Assembly (NCBI GenBank): GCA_902475245.1
Contig: CABRYP010000023.1
Span: 1-38,267 of the forward strand
DNA: 38,267 nucleotides
From: an uncultured Collinsella sp.
GTDB taxonomy: Bacteria > Actinomycetota > Coriobacteriia > Coriobacteriales > Coriobacteriaceae
Direction: 5' to 3'
The stretch's first letter is position 1, and each line of letters begins with the position of its first letter. The translations under genes were made by a program, and so were the position numbers. Below, in pieces: positions 31,835 to 38,267 of the stretch. Under the pieces are notes generated by a model, which was given only the letters and a program-made list of their open reading frames with translations, had not been told where the DNA came from and did no database searches.

Positions 31835-32872
31835 ATGGACCTGCCGATCGTCTTGTCCCATAAGACTGCCTGGCTGTACCACAACGTGGCGCGCCCGTCC
31901 GAGCCGCTCTCGCGAGCAAGCAGCCTATACGATGAGGACTCGCTTGCTAGCGAGGCGGAGCCGACTGCGAGCCTGCCCAAATTGGGACTCGATGCCAAGG
32001 GACTGAGGGCTTCGACAGCAGTTGGGATCGTTACCGACTATCTGGTTTCGCTTGGTATTCCACGAGAAGAGCTCGATCATATCGACACACTCGTCAACTT
32101 CGATTTTGAGCGTTCGACGCCGGCTGGGTTTAGGTGCCACGTGTTTGGGGCGCCGGTACCTCCAGGCCATCTTATCGAGGTGGCAGAGGGCCTTCTGGTG
32201 GTTGATGAGGCCATGTGCTTTGTCCAAGCGGGTTCGTGGATGAGTGAGCCCGAACAGCTGGAGTATGGTTATGAAATCTGCGCCCGATACCATTTGAATC
32301 ATCTGTCGACAGGCGATTATATCGAGATGGGGCAGAGGTATACCGTTGCCGACTTGATTGCCTATTGCAATGAGAACCGATCTCGTCAGGGGGCCATACG
32401 CGCGGCCGCCGTGCTCAAGCGCGTGCACGATGGCGCGCGGTCGCCCATGGAGACGGCCACCGCAATCATGGTCGTAGCAAAACGTTCCCAGGGCGGGCTG
32501 GGATACGCCAAGATCGAGCTCAACCATTGGGTCGATGTTCCCAACGAGTTCAAGTATCTCGCAAAGGCCGGGTATTTCGAGATCGACGTATATGCGCCTG
32601 CGAGCGGTACGGGGATTGAATATAACGGCTCGGACCATCTTGATAAGCAGCGCAGCGCGTCGGATGCGGAGCGTATGACCGTGCTGAGCGCGCTGGGCTT
32701 TAGGATGATCGTCCTCACCGGGACTCAGTTTGCCCATCAGCTGCAATTGCACCGGGCGATGAACGCCATCGCACTCGCTATGGGGCTTAAGTGCGACCGA
32801 AGCGAAGCGTTCCAGAAACGTCAAAACGACCTGCGAGAATTCGTGATTCGACACTGGGACGGCGGCCTTTAG
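31835..32872 (+). CDS. DUF559/Vsr-like nuclease-fold protein of unknown function
   Basis: A 345-residue protein of a type frequent in Actinobacteria. The N-terminus (VLSHKTAWLYHNV) resembles the AbiEi-like domain that precedes DUF559. The C-terminal third has a restriction-endonuclease-like pattern: YFEIDVYAPASGTGIEYNGS (about residues 250-270), then DHLDKQRSASDAERMTVLSA and FRMIVLT, matching the core of Vsr/DUF559 proteins with an Asp and a Glu as potential metal ligands. GGAGG precedes the ATG. It is bracketed by two same-orientation 65-nt palindromes, at 31669 and 32911. Function is unknown; a nuclease or a toxin-antitoxin-linked role is possible. Confidence 0.7.
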   Translation: MDLPIVLSHKTAWLYHNVARPSEPLSRASSLYDEDSLASEAEPTASLPKLGLDAKGLRASTAVGIVTDYLVSLGIPREELDHIDTLVNFDFERSTPAGFRCHVFGAPVPPGHLIEVAEGLLVVDEAMCFVQAGSWMSEPEQLEYGYEICARYHLNHLSTGDYIEMGQRYTVADLIAYCNENRSRQGAIRAAAVLKRVHDGARSPMETATAIMVVAKRSQGGLGYAKIELNHWVDVPNEFKYLAKAGYFEIDVYAPASGTGIEYNGSDHLDKQRSASDAERMTVLSALGFRMIVLTGTQFAHQLQLHRAMNAIALAMGLKCDRSEAFQKRQNDLREFVIRHWDGGL

Positions 32873-32910
32873 GGGCGTTTTGGTCCTTCTACGGGGTGCC
32901 GTGGGCAGGC

Positions 32911-32975
32911 AGACCATCACAACATTCGACGCTTTTCCTCAAAATCGAAAAAAGCATCGAATGTTGTGATGGTTT
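32911..32975 (+). repeat. 65-nt palindromic element, copy B
   Basis: Same arms as copy A with one change near the left end (AGACCATCACAACATTCG), and the same orientation and centre type (AAAATCG). It follows the nuclease-fold gene by 38 nt. Confidence 0.92.
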
Positions 32976-33107
32976 GTATGCTGAGGATGGGCTTGGAAAG
33001 TCCGTTTTGCTCAAAGCGACCTGTCCTGTCGTACGGGTGTCGGCATGATTCTCTCGTGGGGTATTATGTTTTCCGAAGAATAAAACGCCGCGCGAGGGGA
33101 GGGCTGC

Positions 33108-34163
33108 GTGGACGGGCACGTGCAACATGACGGCTTTGGCCGCGACATCAACTACCTGCGCATTGCCGTTACCGACAAGTGCAATTTCCGCTGCATTTAC
33201 TGCATGCCGGCCGATGGCGTGGCACCCCGCGCGCACGACGAGCTGCTCAGTGCCGAGGAAATCGCCCGCTTTGTGCGCTTGGTGGCGGGGGAGGGCATTC
33301 GCCGCGTGCGCCTGACGGGCGGCGAGCCGCTGGTCAGTCGCCGTATCATTCCGCTCATCCGTGACATCCGCGCGATTCCGCAGATCGAGGATATCTCGCT
33401 CACCACCAATGGCGCCCTGCTGCCCAAGCTGGCGCCGCAGCTCAAAGACGCCGGGCTTAACCGCGTCAACATTTCACTCGATACGCTCGACCCCGTGCTG
33501 TTTGGAAAGATCACGCGCCTGGGTCGGCTCGAGCAGACCATGGCCGGCATCGACGCGGCGCTGGCTTGGGGCTTTGAGCCCGTTAAGGTCAACTGTGTTG
33601 TGGTGCGTCGGCTCAACCAGGATGTGGCAGCCCTTGCGCGGCTCACGCTCGACCGCCCCATCCACCTGCGCTTTATCGAATACATGCCCATCGGCGACGA
33701 GCGCACGAGCTCGCATTGCGCTGTGGACCCGCATGCGCCCACGCTCAACCCCGAGCTGTGGGACGCGAGCGATACCGTGCCGAGCGACGAGCTGCGGGCG
33801 CGCATCAATGCCGGGGCCGCCGCGACGGGGCTGGGCGAGCTCGAGCCGCTCGACATCAACGACGCTCCTGTCGGCGCAGGCCCTGCGCGCTACTGGCACT
33901 TTCCGGGCGCGGCGGGAACGGTCGGCTTTATTAGCGCCATGTCCAACCATTTTTGCGCGAATTGCAACCGTCTGCGCCTGACGGCCGATGGCAACGTGCG
34001 TCCGTGCCTGTTCAGCGATGCCGAGTATTCGGTGCGTGAGGCGCTGCGCCGTGGTGATGATATGCAGGTACTTTCGATTTGGCGCGATGCCGTGGCCCAC
34101 AAACCGCAGGAACACGCGATAATTGAGGGCACGCAACGATTTATGTCCCAAATCGGAGGATGA
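33108..34163 (+). CDS. moaA: GTP 3',8-cyclase MoaA (molybdenum cofactor biosynthesis)
   Basis: A 351-residue radical SAM enzyme that converts GTP to 3',8-cyclo-7,8-dihydro-GTP, the first step of molybdopterin synthesis. The N-terminal CX3CX2C cluster motif is CNFRCIYC (Cys25, 29, 32). The C-terminal cluster cysteines lie in FCANCNRLRL and VRPCLF. The sequence ends in the GG pair needed for activity. The start is GTG, preceded by GAGGGGAGGG. It is four bases ahead of the MoaC-MobB gene, so the two are one operon. Confidence 0.96.
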   Translation: MDGHVQHDGFGRDINYLRIAVTDKCNFRCIYCMPADGVAPRAHDELLSAEEIARFVRLVAGEGIRRVRLTGGEPLVSRRIIPLIRDIRAIPQIEDISLTTNGALLPKLAPQLKDAGLNRVNISLDTLDPVLFGKITRLGRLEQTMAGIDAALAWGFEPVKVNCVVVRRLNQDVAALARLTLDRPIHLRFIEYMPIGDERTSSHCAVDPHAPTLNPELWDASDTVPSDELRARINAGAAATGLGELEPLDINDAPVGAGPARYWHFPGAAGTVGFISAMSNHFCANCNRLRLTADGNVRPCLFSDAEYSVREALRRGDDMQVLSIWRDAVAHKPQEHAIIEGTQRFMSQIGG

Positions 34164-34167
34164 TCAT

Positions 34168-35475
34168 ATGGCCAAGAGCAGGTACGCCGATGCCACCAAG
34201 GCCGCTCGCAGGGCCGCGATGTCTGCCTACAAAGCTACGGCTGCGGCCAGTAACACCGCTGAGTCTGCGGCAGTACAGCCGTCTGCCGGCGCTGCTGCCG
34301 AGTCCGTCCGCGACGCCCGTCGCGACGAGCTGACGCACGTGGACGCCAAGGGCGAGGTTCGTATGGTCGACGTGTCCGACAAGGCCGAGACCCATCGCAT
34401 CGCCATCGCCGAGGGCACCATTCTCATGCATCCCGAGACGCAGACCATGGTGCTGCAGGACCGCGCCAAAAAGGGCGACGTGCTTGCCTGCGCGCGCGTG
34501 GCGGGCATCATGGCCATCAAACGCACGAGCGACATCATCCCCATGTGCCATCCGCTGCTCATTACTAAGAGTAAGTGCGACATTGCGCCCATCGCTCCGG
34601 CGGGGACGCCGGCCGAGGACGTGCCCGAGGGCTGGGCGCCGGCACGCGCGGACGGGCAGGTTGGCTTTCACGTACTGGTTACGGCCGGCGTGACGGGCAA
34701 GACGGGTATCGAGATGGAGGCCCTGACCGGCGCGAGTGCCGCGTGTCTGACCATCTATGACATGTGCAAGGCCGTCGATCGCGGCATGGAGATCGTCGAC
34801 GTGCGCCTGCTGCACAAGGAGGGCGGCCGCTCGGGCGTGTGGGATCGCGCAGAGCGTCAGGCCGCTGCTGTTGAGGCCGTGGGAGCCGCAGACGGTAACG
34901 CGCCCGCGAGCGCACCCGTCGCCGTCGCGCCCGCAGCTCCGACACCGGCCGTCCCCGCGATCGCGTTTATCGGCTACCAAAACTCGGGCAAGACCACGCT
35001 CGTCGAGAAGGTCATTGCCGAGCTCACCCGCCGCGGCCTGCGCGTGGGTTCGCTCAAGCATCATGGGCATCACGGCTTTGATATCGATGTGCCCGCTAAG
35101 GACACCTGGCGCCATCACCAAGCCGGATCCAAGCACGTGGGCCTCATCTGCGCCACGCGCTGGGCGGAGTACGCCGACACGCGCGAGGAGGACGAGATGC
35201 CCGCGCGCGAGCTGCTGTCGCGCTACAACGATGTCGACGTGGTGATCATTGAGGGCTACAAGACCGAGGGCTTCGACAACATCGTGGTCGCGCGCTCCGG
35301 CGTCGATCGCCTACGCGGCAAGAGCTCGCTCGACCTGGTCGATGGCCACACGCTGGCCCTTGCTTGCAACGAAGCCCTGGCGCGTCAGGCCTTCGACGCC
35401 GGCTTCGCGACCCGAGCCATCAACATCAACGACGCCCGAGCCATCTGCGATCTGATCCAAGACCATCTGGCCTAA
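34168..35475 (+). CDS. moaC: MoaC-MobB fusion (molybdenum cofactor synthesis and guanine dinucleotide step)
   Basis: A 435-residue two-domain protein. Residues about 50-235 are cyclic pyranopterin monophosphate synthase MoaC (VDVSDKAETHRIA, MCHPLL, and KTGIEMEALTGAS with the catalytic Lys). Residues about 265-435 are MobB, a P-loop GTP-binding protein with GYQNSGKTTLVEK and IIEGYKTEG. An Ala/Pro-rich linker of about 30 residues joins them, and about 45 Ala-rich residues precede MoaC. ATG 34168 with GGAGG is preferred over a TTG at 34123 that lies inside moaA. Together with MoaA it handles early and late steps; other moa/mob genes must lie elsewhere. Confidence 0.93.
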   Translation: MAKSRYADATKAARRAAMSAYKATAAASNTAESAAVQPSAGAAAESVRDARRDELTHVDAKGEVRMVDVSDKAETHRIAIAEGTILMHPETQTMVLQDRAKKGDVLACARVAGIMAIKRTSDIIPMCHPLLITKSKCDIAPIAPAGTPAEDVPEGWAPARADGQVGFHVLVTAGVTGKTGIEMEALTGASAACLTIYDMCKAVDRGMEIVDVRLLHKEGGRSGVWDRAERQAAAVEAVGAADGNAPASAPVAVAPAAPTPAVPAIAFIGYQNSGKTTLVEKVIAELTRRGLRVGSLKHHGHHGFDIDVPAKDTWRHHQAGSKHVGLICATRWAEYADTREEDEMPARELLSRYNDVDVVIIEGYKTEGFDNIVVARSGVDRLRGKSSLDLVDGHTLALACNEALARQAFDAGFATRAININDARAICDLIQDHLA

Positions 35476-35514
35476 AACCTGCCAAAAGGGGACAGGTTTG
35501 TTTTGGCAGGTTTT
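35474..35514 (+). repeat. Short GGGG-loop hairpin, copy 3 (third arm type)
   Basis: Arms AAAACCTGCCAAAA (35474-35487) and TTTTGGCAGGTTTT (35501-35514), 14 bp perfect, around a 13-nt loop GGGGACAGGTTTG. The left arm overlaps the moaC-mobB stop codon. It can act as its terminator. Confidence 0.9.
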
Positions 35515-35533
35515 ATCTGGGCAAACGTCATTT

Positions 35534-35566
35534 CCAGCACAAAGGGGTCAGGCACCTTTGTGGTGG
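35534..35566 (+). repeat. Short GGGG-loop hairpin, copy 4
   Basis: Arms CCAGCACAAA (35534-35543) and TTTGTGGTGG (35557-35566) around the 13-nt loop GGGGTCAGGCACC, followed by TTTTT. Same arm class as the copies at 25874 and 37105. Confidence 0.85.
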
Positions 35567-35574
35567 TTTTTGCT

Positions 35575-35611
35575 TTGGTAGATTATTGGGACATGCCTTA
35601 CAATCTACCAA
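35575..35611 (+). promoter_or_regulatory. Promoter with overlapping palindromic operator upstream of the MFS exporter
   Basis: A perfect 10-bp inverted repeat TTGGTAGATT (35575-35584) and AATCTACCAA (35602-35611). -35 TTGGTA (35575-35580) and -10 TACAAT (35599-35604), 18 bp apart, lie inside it, so a bound repressor would block the promoter. The regulator is not identified. Confidence 0.55.
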
Positions 35612-35740
35612 GTAGTTCATGACGGGCGAAAAACGGAGAGAAGGGTCCTGATGCGTCCTTAATGTTTCATGCGGATAGATTGATTTGACAGACGGTGACG
35701 AATGCCCGCCGTCCGCATTTGTATGAAACAAGGAGTCTCC

Positions 35741-37021
35741 ATGCTCGCCTCTCTTTTCTCAAAGCCTCAATCATCGCTGTCCGTGCAGGCCAGGCGCCTG
35801 GTGGCGATGCGCTTTCTCATCTACACCGGTTTTCAGACCAGTTATTTTATCGGCGTCATCGGAACGCTCACCTATGCAGACGATGCCTCAGTCGTGGCGA
35901 CGTCGCTGGCCGTCCTGTTTATGAATGTATTTGTGATCCTGGGATCCTTTGCGGGTGGCGCGGCGCTCGACGCCTGGGGCCCACGCCGTCATTTCTTGCT
36001 GAGTATCGTCGGCGCTCTTGCAACCGGCACGGCAATCATCGCCTTTGGTAGCGCGACCGGTATCGTCCTGCTCGGCGCGGTGTTCCTGGGCTTTACGATG
36101 GGATTCGCCCAGCCCATTGCCACATCCTATCCGGCCTACCTCACCGACGACCCCGTCGAACTCAAAGACATCAATTCCGCCATCGCCATGTTTTCAAACG
36201 TGAGTATCATCGTTGGCCCCACGCTGGGCGGCTTTGTCGCGGCGGCTGCGTCGTCGCGCGCGGTGTTCGTGCTCATGATGCTCTTTACCGTGCTGGCGCT
36301 CGTCGCCGGTTGGGGCTTTAGGCCGCAGACCAGCCATGTCGCCGGGCATGCGGATGCCGATTCGGCAGAGGAAGGGGAGCGTGCGGGACAAAGCTCCAAC
36401 CCCAGCACATCCACCCGCGCCACCTTCGCAGCCAGCATCAAGACAGTCTTCACCAACAGTGTCCTCGCGCTACTTTTCTGCATCATTTTCCTTTCGAACT
36501 TTGGCTACGGAGCCTTCGATCCGCTCGAGTCGTTTTTCTATCGCGATGTCCTACACGTCGGCGTTGAGTGGATGGGCTGGCTCTCGTCAGCCTGCGGTGT
36601 CGGCGCGGTGCTGGGTGCCGTGCTCGCGCTCCGCTTGCCGCCGCACCTGGTCAACCTTAAAACGCTGCTCGTGGCACTTATGTCCGTGGGCCTGGGAAGC
36701 CTGCTCTATGTGGGGACGCCGTACGTGGGTGTGGCCCTTGTCGGCCAGGTCGCCCTGGGCATAGCTTGGGGTGTCGTCAACCCGCTCCACAACACGATCG
36801 TGCAAACGACGGCTCCGCTCGAGCAGCTCGGCCGTGTGAACTCGGTTATGGGCTTTGGCAACATGTTCGCCGGCGTGGCGCCGCTGGCGATTGCCCCGTG
36901 GCTGGCGGCGACATTTGGCGTGCAACAGACACTCGTAGGGGCGGGCGTGGTCGTGACGGCAGTTCCCGCGGCGTTGCTGCTGTTTGGTCGCTGGCACTTG
37001 GATCGTGCCGCAAGGCAGTAA
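35741..37021 (+). CDS. Major facilitator superfamily transporter, probable exporter
   Basis: A 426-residue MFS protein with about 12 hydrophobic segments. It has the DHA1/MFS_3-like pattern: GGAALDAWGPRRHFLLS at the loop between segments 2 and 3, and a second-half counterpart around LALRLPPHLVNLKTLL. A hydrophilic loop of about 45 residues separates the two halves (HADADSAEEGERAGQ). ATG 35741 is chosen for AAGGAG six bases upstream rather than an in-frame ATG at 35702. The substrate is unknown; related proteins export drugs, siderophores or small metabolites. An operator-bearing promoter precedes it. Confidence 0.87.
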   Translation: MLASLFSKPQSSLSVQARRLVAMRFLIYTGFQTSYFIGVIGTLTYADDASVVATSLAVLFMNVFVILGSFAGGAALDAWGPRRHFLLSIVGALATGTAIIAFGSATGIVLLGAVFLGFTMGFAQPIATSYPAYLTDDPVELKDINSAIAMFSNVSIIVGPTLGGFVAAAASSRAVFVLMMLFTVLALVAGWGFRPQTSHVAGHADADSAEEGERAGQSSNPSTSTRATFAASIKTVFTNSVLALLFCIIFLSNFGYGAFDPLESFFYRDVLHVGVEWMGWLSSACGVGAVLGAVLALRLPPHLVNLKTLLVALMSVGLGSLLYVGTPYVGVALVGQVALGIAWGVVNPLHNTIVQTTAPLEQLGRVNSVMGFGNMFAGVAPLAIAPWLAATFGVQQTLVGAGVVVTAVPAALLLFGRWHLDRAARQ

Positions 37022-37086
37022 AAACCATCACAACATTCGATGAAAATTGCGATTTTGCCGAAAAACATCGAATGTTGTGATGGTTT
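37022..37086 (-). repeat. 65-nt palindromic element, copy C
   Basis: The same 18-nt arms as copy A at both ends, but the asymmetric centre aligns with A and B only when reverse-complemented. This copy is therefore inserted in the opposite orientation. It starts one base after the MFS stop codon. Confidence 0.92.
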
Positions 37087-37104
37087 GGCCCGCAAACGCC
37101 ATTT

Positions 37105-37137
37105 CCACCACAAAGGGGCCAGGCACCTTTGTGGCGG
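37105..37137 (+). repeat. Short GGGG-loop hairpin, copy 5
   Basis: Arms CCACCACAAA (37105-37114) and TTTGTGGCGG (37128-37137) around the 13-nt loop GGGGCCAGGCACC, followed by TTTT. It lies 18 nt after the 65-nt element copy C. Confidence 0.85.
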
Positions 37138-37230
37138 TTTTGCTTTGACGGGCCGCGCCTGCGCCTTGGTATACCATGTACGCCGTTTGCGAATACACCC
37201 CACACCACCGCACAACCCAGAAAGGCTTCC

Positions 37231-38052
37231 ATGGACACCACCTTCAGCCACATCAAAGCCGTGTTCTGCGATATCGACGGTACGCTGCTCACGAGCGAGC
37301 ACACGGTGTCCCCGCGCACCGTGGCGGCGATCCGCGCCCTGCGCGAGCGCGGCATGCTCTTTGGCCTGTGCACCGGGCGCGACGCCCACGCGACCGAGGC
37401 CATGTACGAGCTCTGGGGTATCGAAGGCCTGGTGGACGTGCTCGTGGGCTGCGGTGGTGCCGAGGTCATCGACCGCGCGCACGACATCAACGAGCTGAGC
37501 TATCCGCTGCCGGGCGAGACCATCGCGCGCATCTGCAAGCACATGGCGGACCTTCCGGCAACGCCCGTCTGCCCCCGAGACGGCGTGTTCTACGTGCCCG
37601 AGAGCAACGCATGCGTCGAGCACCTGTCGCGCGTCGACGGCGTGCCCTACAAGGTGGTCGACTTTGCCGAGTTCTTGCGCGAGCCGCAGCCCAAGGTGAT
37701 GTTTACCATGGCACCCGAGGTAATGCCGCGGGTGATTGAGCGGGCGTCAACGTTTGCCGATAACACTGTTAAGGCGGCGGCTCTGCAAACCACGCAGCGG
37801 CTCTACGAGTTCATGGATCCGCGCGTGTCCAAGACGCGCGGCCTGGTGCGCGTGGCGGAGCTCAACGACATGGAGCTTGCGAACATCTGCGTGTTTGGCG
37901 ATGCCGATAACGACACCTGCATGGTGGCTGACGCCGGCGTGGGCGTGGCCATGGCAAATGGCAGCGACGCCACCCGTGCTGCCGCCGATTTTGTAACCGC
38001 GAGCAACGACAAAGACGGCATCGCGATCTTTATCGAGGAGCATCTGCTGTAG
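37231..38052 (+). CDS. HAD-superfamily hydrolase, Cof/IIB type phosphatase
   Basis: A 273-residue HAD phosphatase. Motif I is FCDIDGTLL (nucleophile Asp14, acid/base Asp16), motif II is LCTGRD, and motif IV is FGDADNDTCMV. A Lys in KTRGLVRV probably serves as motif III. The C2B-type cap lies between, about residues 85-185, as in Cof-type sugar-phosphate or flavin phosphatases. GAAAGG precedes ATG 37231. It appears monocistronic, after the hairpins that follow the MFS gene. The substrate is not predictable. Confidence 0.88.
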   Translation: MDTTFSHIKAVFCDIDGTLLTSEHTVSPRTVAAIRALRERGMLFGLCTGRDAHATEAMYELWGIEGLVDVLVGCGGAEVIDRAHDINELSYPLPGETIARICKHMADLPATPVCPRDGVFYVPESNACVEHLSRVDGVPYKVVDFAEFLREPQPKVMFTMAPEVMPRVIERASTFADNTVKAAALQTTQRLYEFMDPRVSKTRGLVRVAELNDMELANICVFGDADNDTCMVADAGVGVAMANGSDATRAAADFVTASNDKDGIAIFIEEHLL

Positions 38053-38066
38053 CGCCGGGGCAGAAT

Positions 38067-38098
38067 CACCACAAAGGGGGACAGGCACCTCTGTGGTG
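38067..38098 (+). repeat. Short GGGG-loop hairpin, copy 6 (degenerate)
   Basis: Arms CACCACA (38067-38073) and TGTGGTG (38092-38098) around a loop containing GGGGGACAGGCACC. One base is inserted in the loop and the right arm is altered, so the stem is shorter than in the other copies. Confidence 0.7.
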
Positions 38099-38099
38099 G

Positions 38100-38267
38100 C
38101 CTCAGGCGATTTGGGCGAATTGATACCTAAAATCTGTGTGAAAATTCAAATATTGTTGTCTGAACATCATGCTTCTAACCACCGATGGGTTATAGATATT
38201 CTCATTAGTTTGGTAGGATATTCATCCCGGTTAATGACCTACCGCTCACGGTCGATTTTCGACCGTT
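38100..38267. other. AT-richer non-coding end region with two inverted repeats
   Basis: No gene is seen. An imperfect repeat GGTAGG...CCTACC lies at 38212-38243. A near-perfect hairpin ACGGTCGA-TTT-TCGACCGT is at 38248-38266, at the window edge. Lower GC than the rest suggests a promoter region for a gene beyond the window. Confidence 0.45.

Noticed and set aside
33000..33107. A molybdenum-cofactor riboswitch upstream of moaA
   Set aside because: The gap is short and partly taken by the 65-nt palindrome; no matching conserved stems could be drawn.
25874..38098. A CRISPR array formed by the recurrent short hairpins
   Set aside because: Copies are kilobases apart, have variable arms, and no regular spacers or cas genes occur.

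Overview
The window is about 38 kb of GC-rich, densely coding bacterial DNA. Gene content and sequence style (GPH and GntP transporters, an actinomycete-type GlnR-like regulator, a MoaC-MobB fusion, DUF559-like proteins, intergenic hairpins carrying a GGGGACAGG loop) suggest an anaerobic gut Coriobacteriia member, most likely Collinsella. That assignment is inference. No rRNA, tRNA, CRISPR array, integrase or transposase was recognised.

Region 1 (1-14081) is a pectin utilisation locus. It holds a GPH-family importer, a GH28 polygalacturonase, a pectin methylesterase fused to a second esterase, an SGNH esterase, a GH105 unsaturated-uronyl hydrolase, a TIM-barrel sugar isomerase/epimerase, and two flavin/Fe-S oxidoreductases. 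A minus-strand pair, DhuI-like isomerase and KduD/DhuD dehydrogenase, follows. None of the carbohydrate-active enzymes shows a signal peptide, so imported, still-decorated oligosaccharides appear to be dismantled in the cytoplasm. Three promoters carry the palindrome GTGAACGTTCAC or close variants. At two of them the sites lie exactly 40 bp apart around the -10 box.

Region 2 (14082-22789) completes the route. A GntR regulator diverges from a GntP permease and an IlvD/Edd-family sugar-acid dehydratase. A second GntR, KDPG aldolase, KDG kinase and a divergent LacI regulator follow. Unsaturated uronate from pectin (GH105, then DhuI and KduD) and sugar acids such as gluconate (GntP, then the dehydratase) both converge on KDG, then KDPG, then pyruvate plus glyceraldehyde-3-phosphate.

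Region 3 (22790-38267) is mixed housekeeping and accessory content: a HepT/MntA-type toxin-antitoxin module whose antitoxin has a RelB/DinJ-like N-terminus; a glutamine-synthetase homologue lacking three of six metal ligands, next to a GlnR-like regulator; HtrA protease; LigA; a MATE exporter behind a MerR-type promoter; a nuclease-fold protein bracketed by two palindromic repeats; MoaA and MoaC-MobB; an MFS exporter; and a HAD phosphatase.

Three families of intergenic palindromic repeats are dispersed here: a 67-nt family (3 copies), a 65-nt family (3 copies), and short hairpins with a shared 13-nt GGGG loop but non-homologous arms (6 copies). The best leads are the degenerate glutamine synthetase with its GlnR-like partner, the repeat-bracketed nuclease-like gene, the hairpins with swapped arms, and the fused antitoxin.
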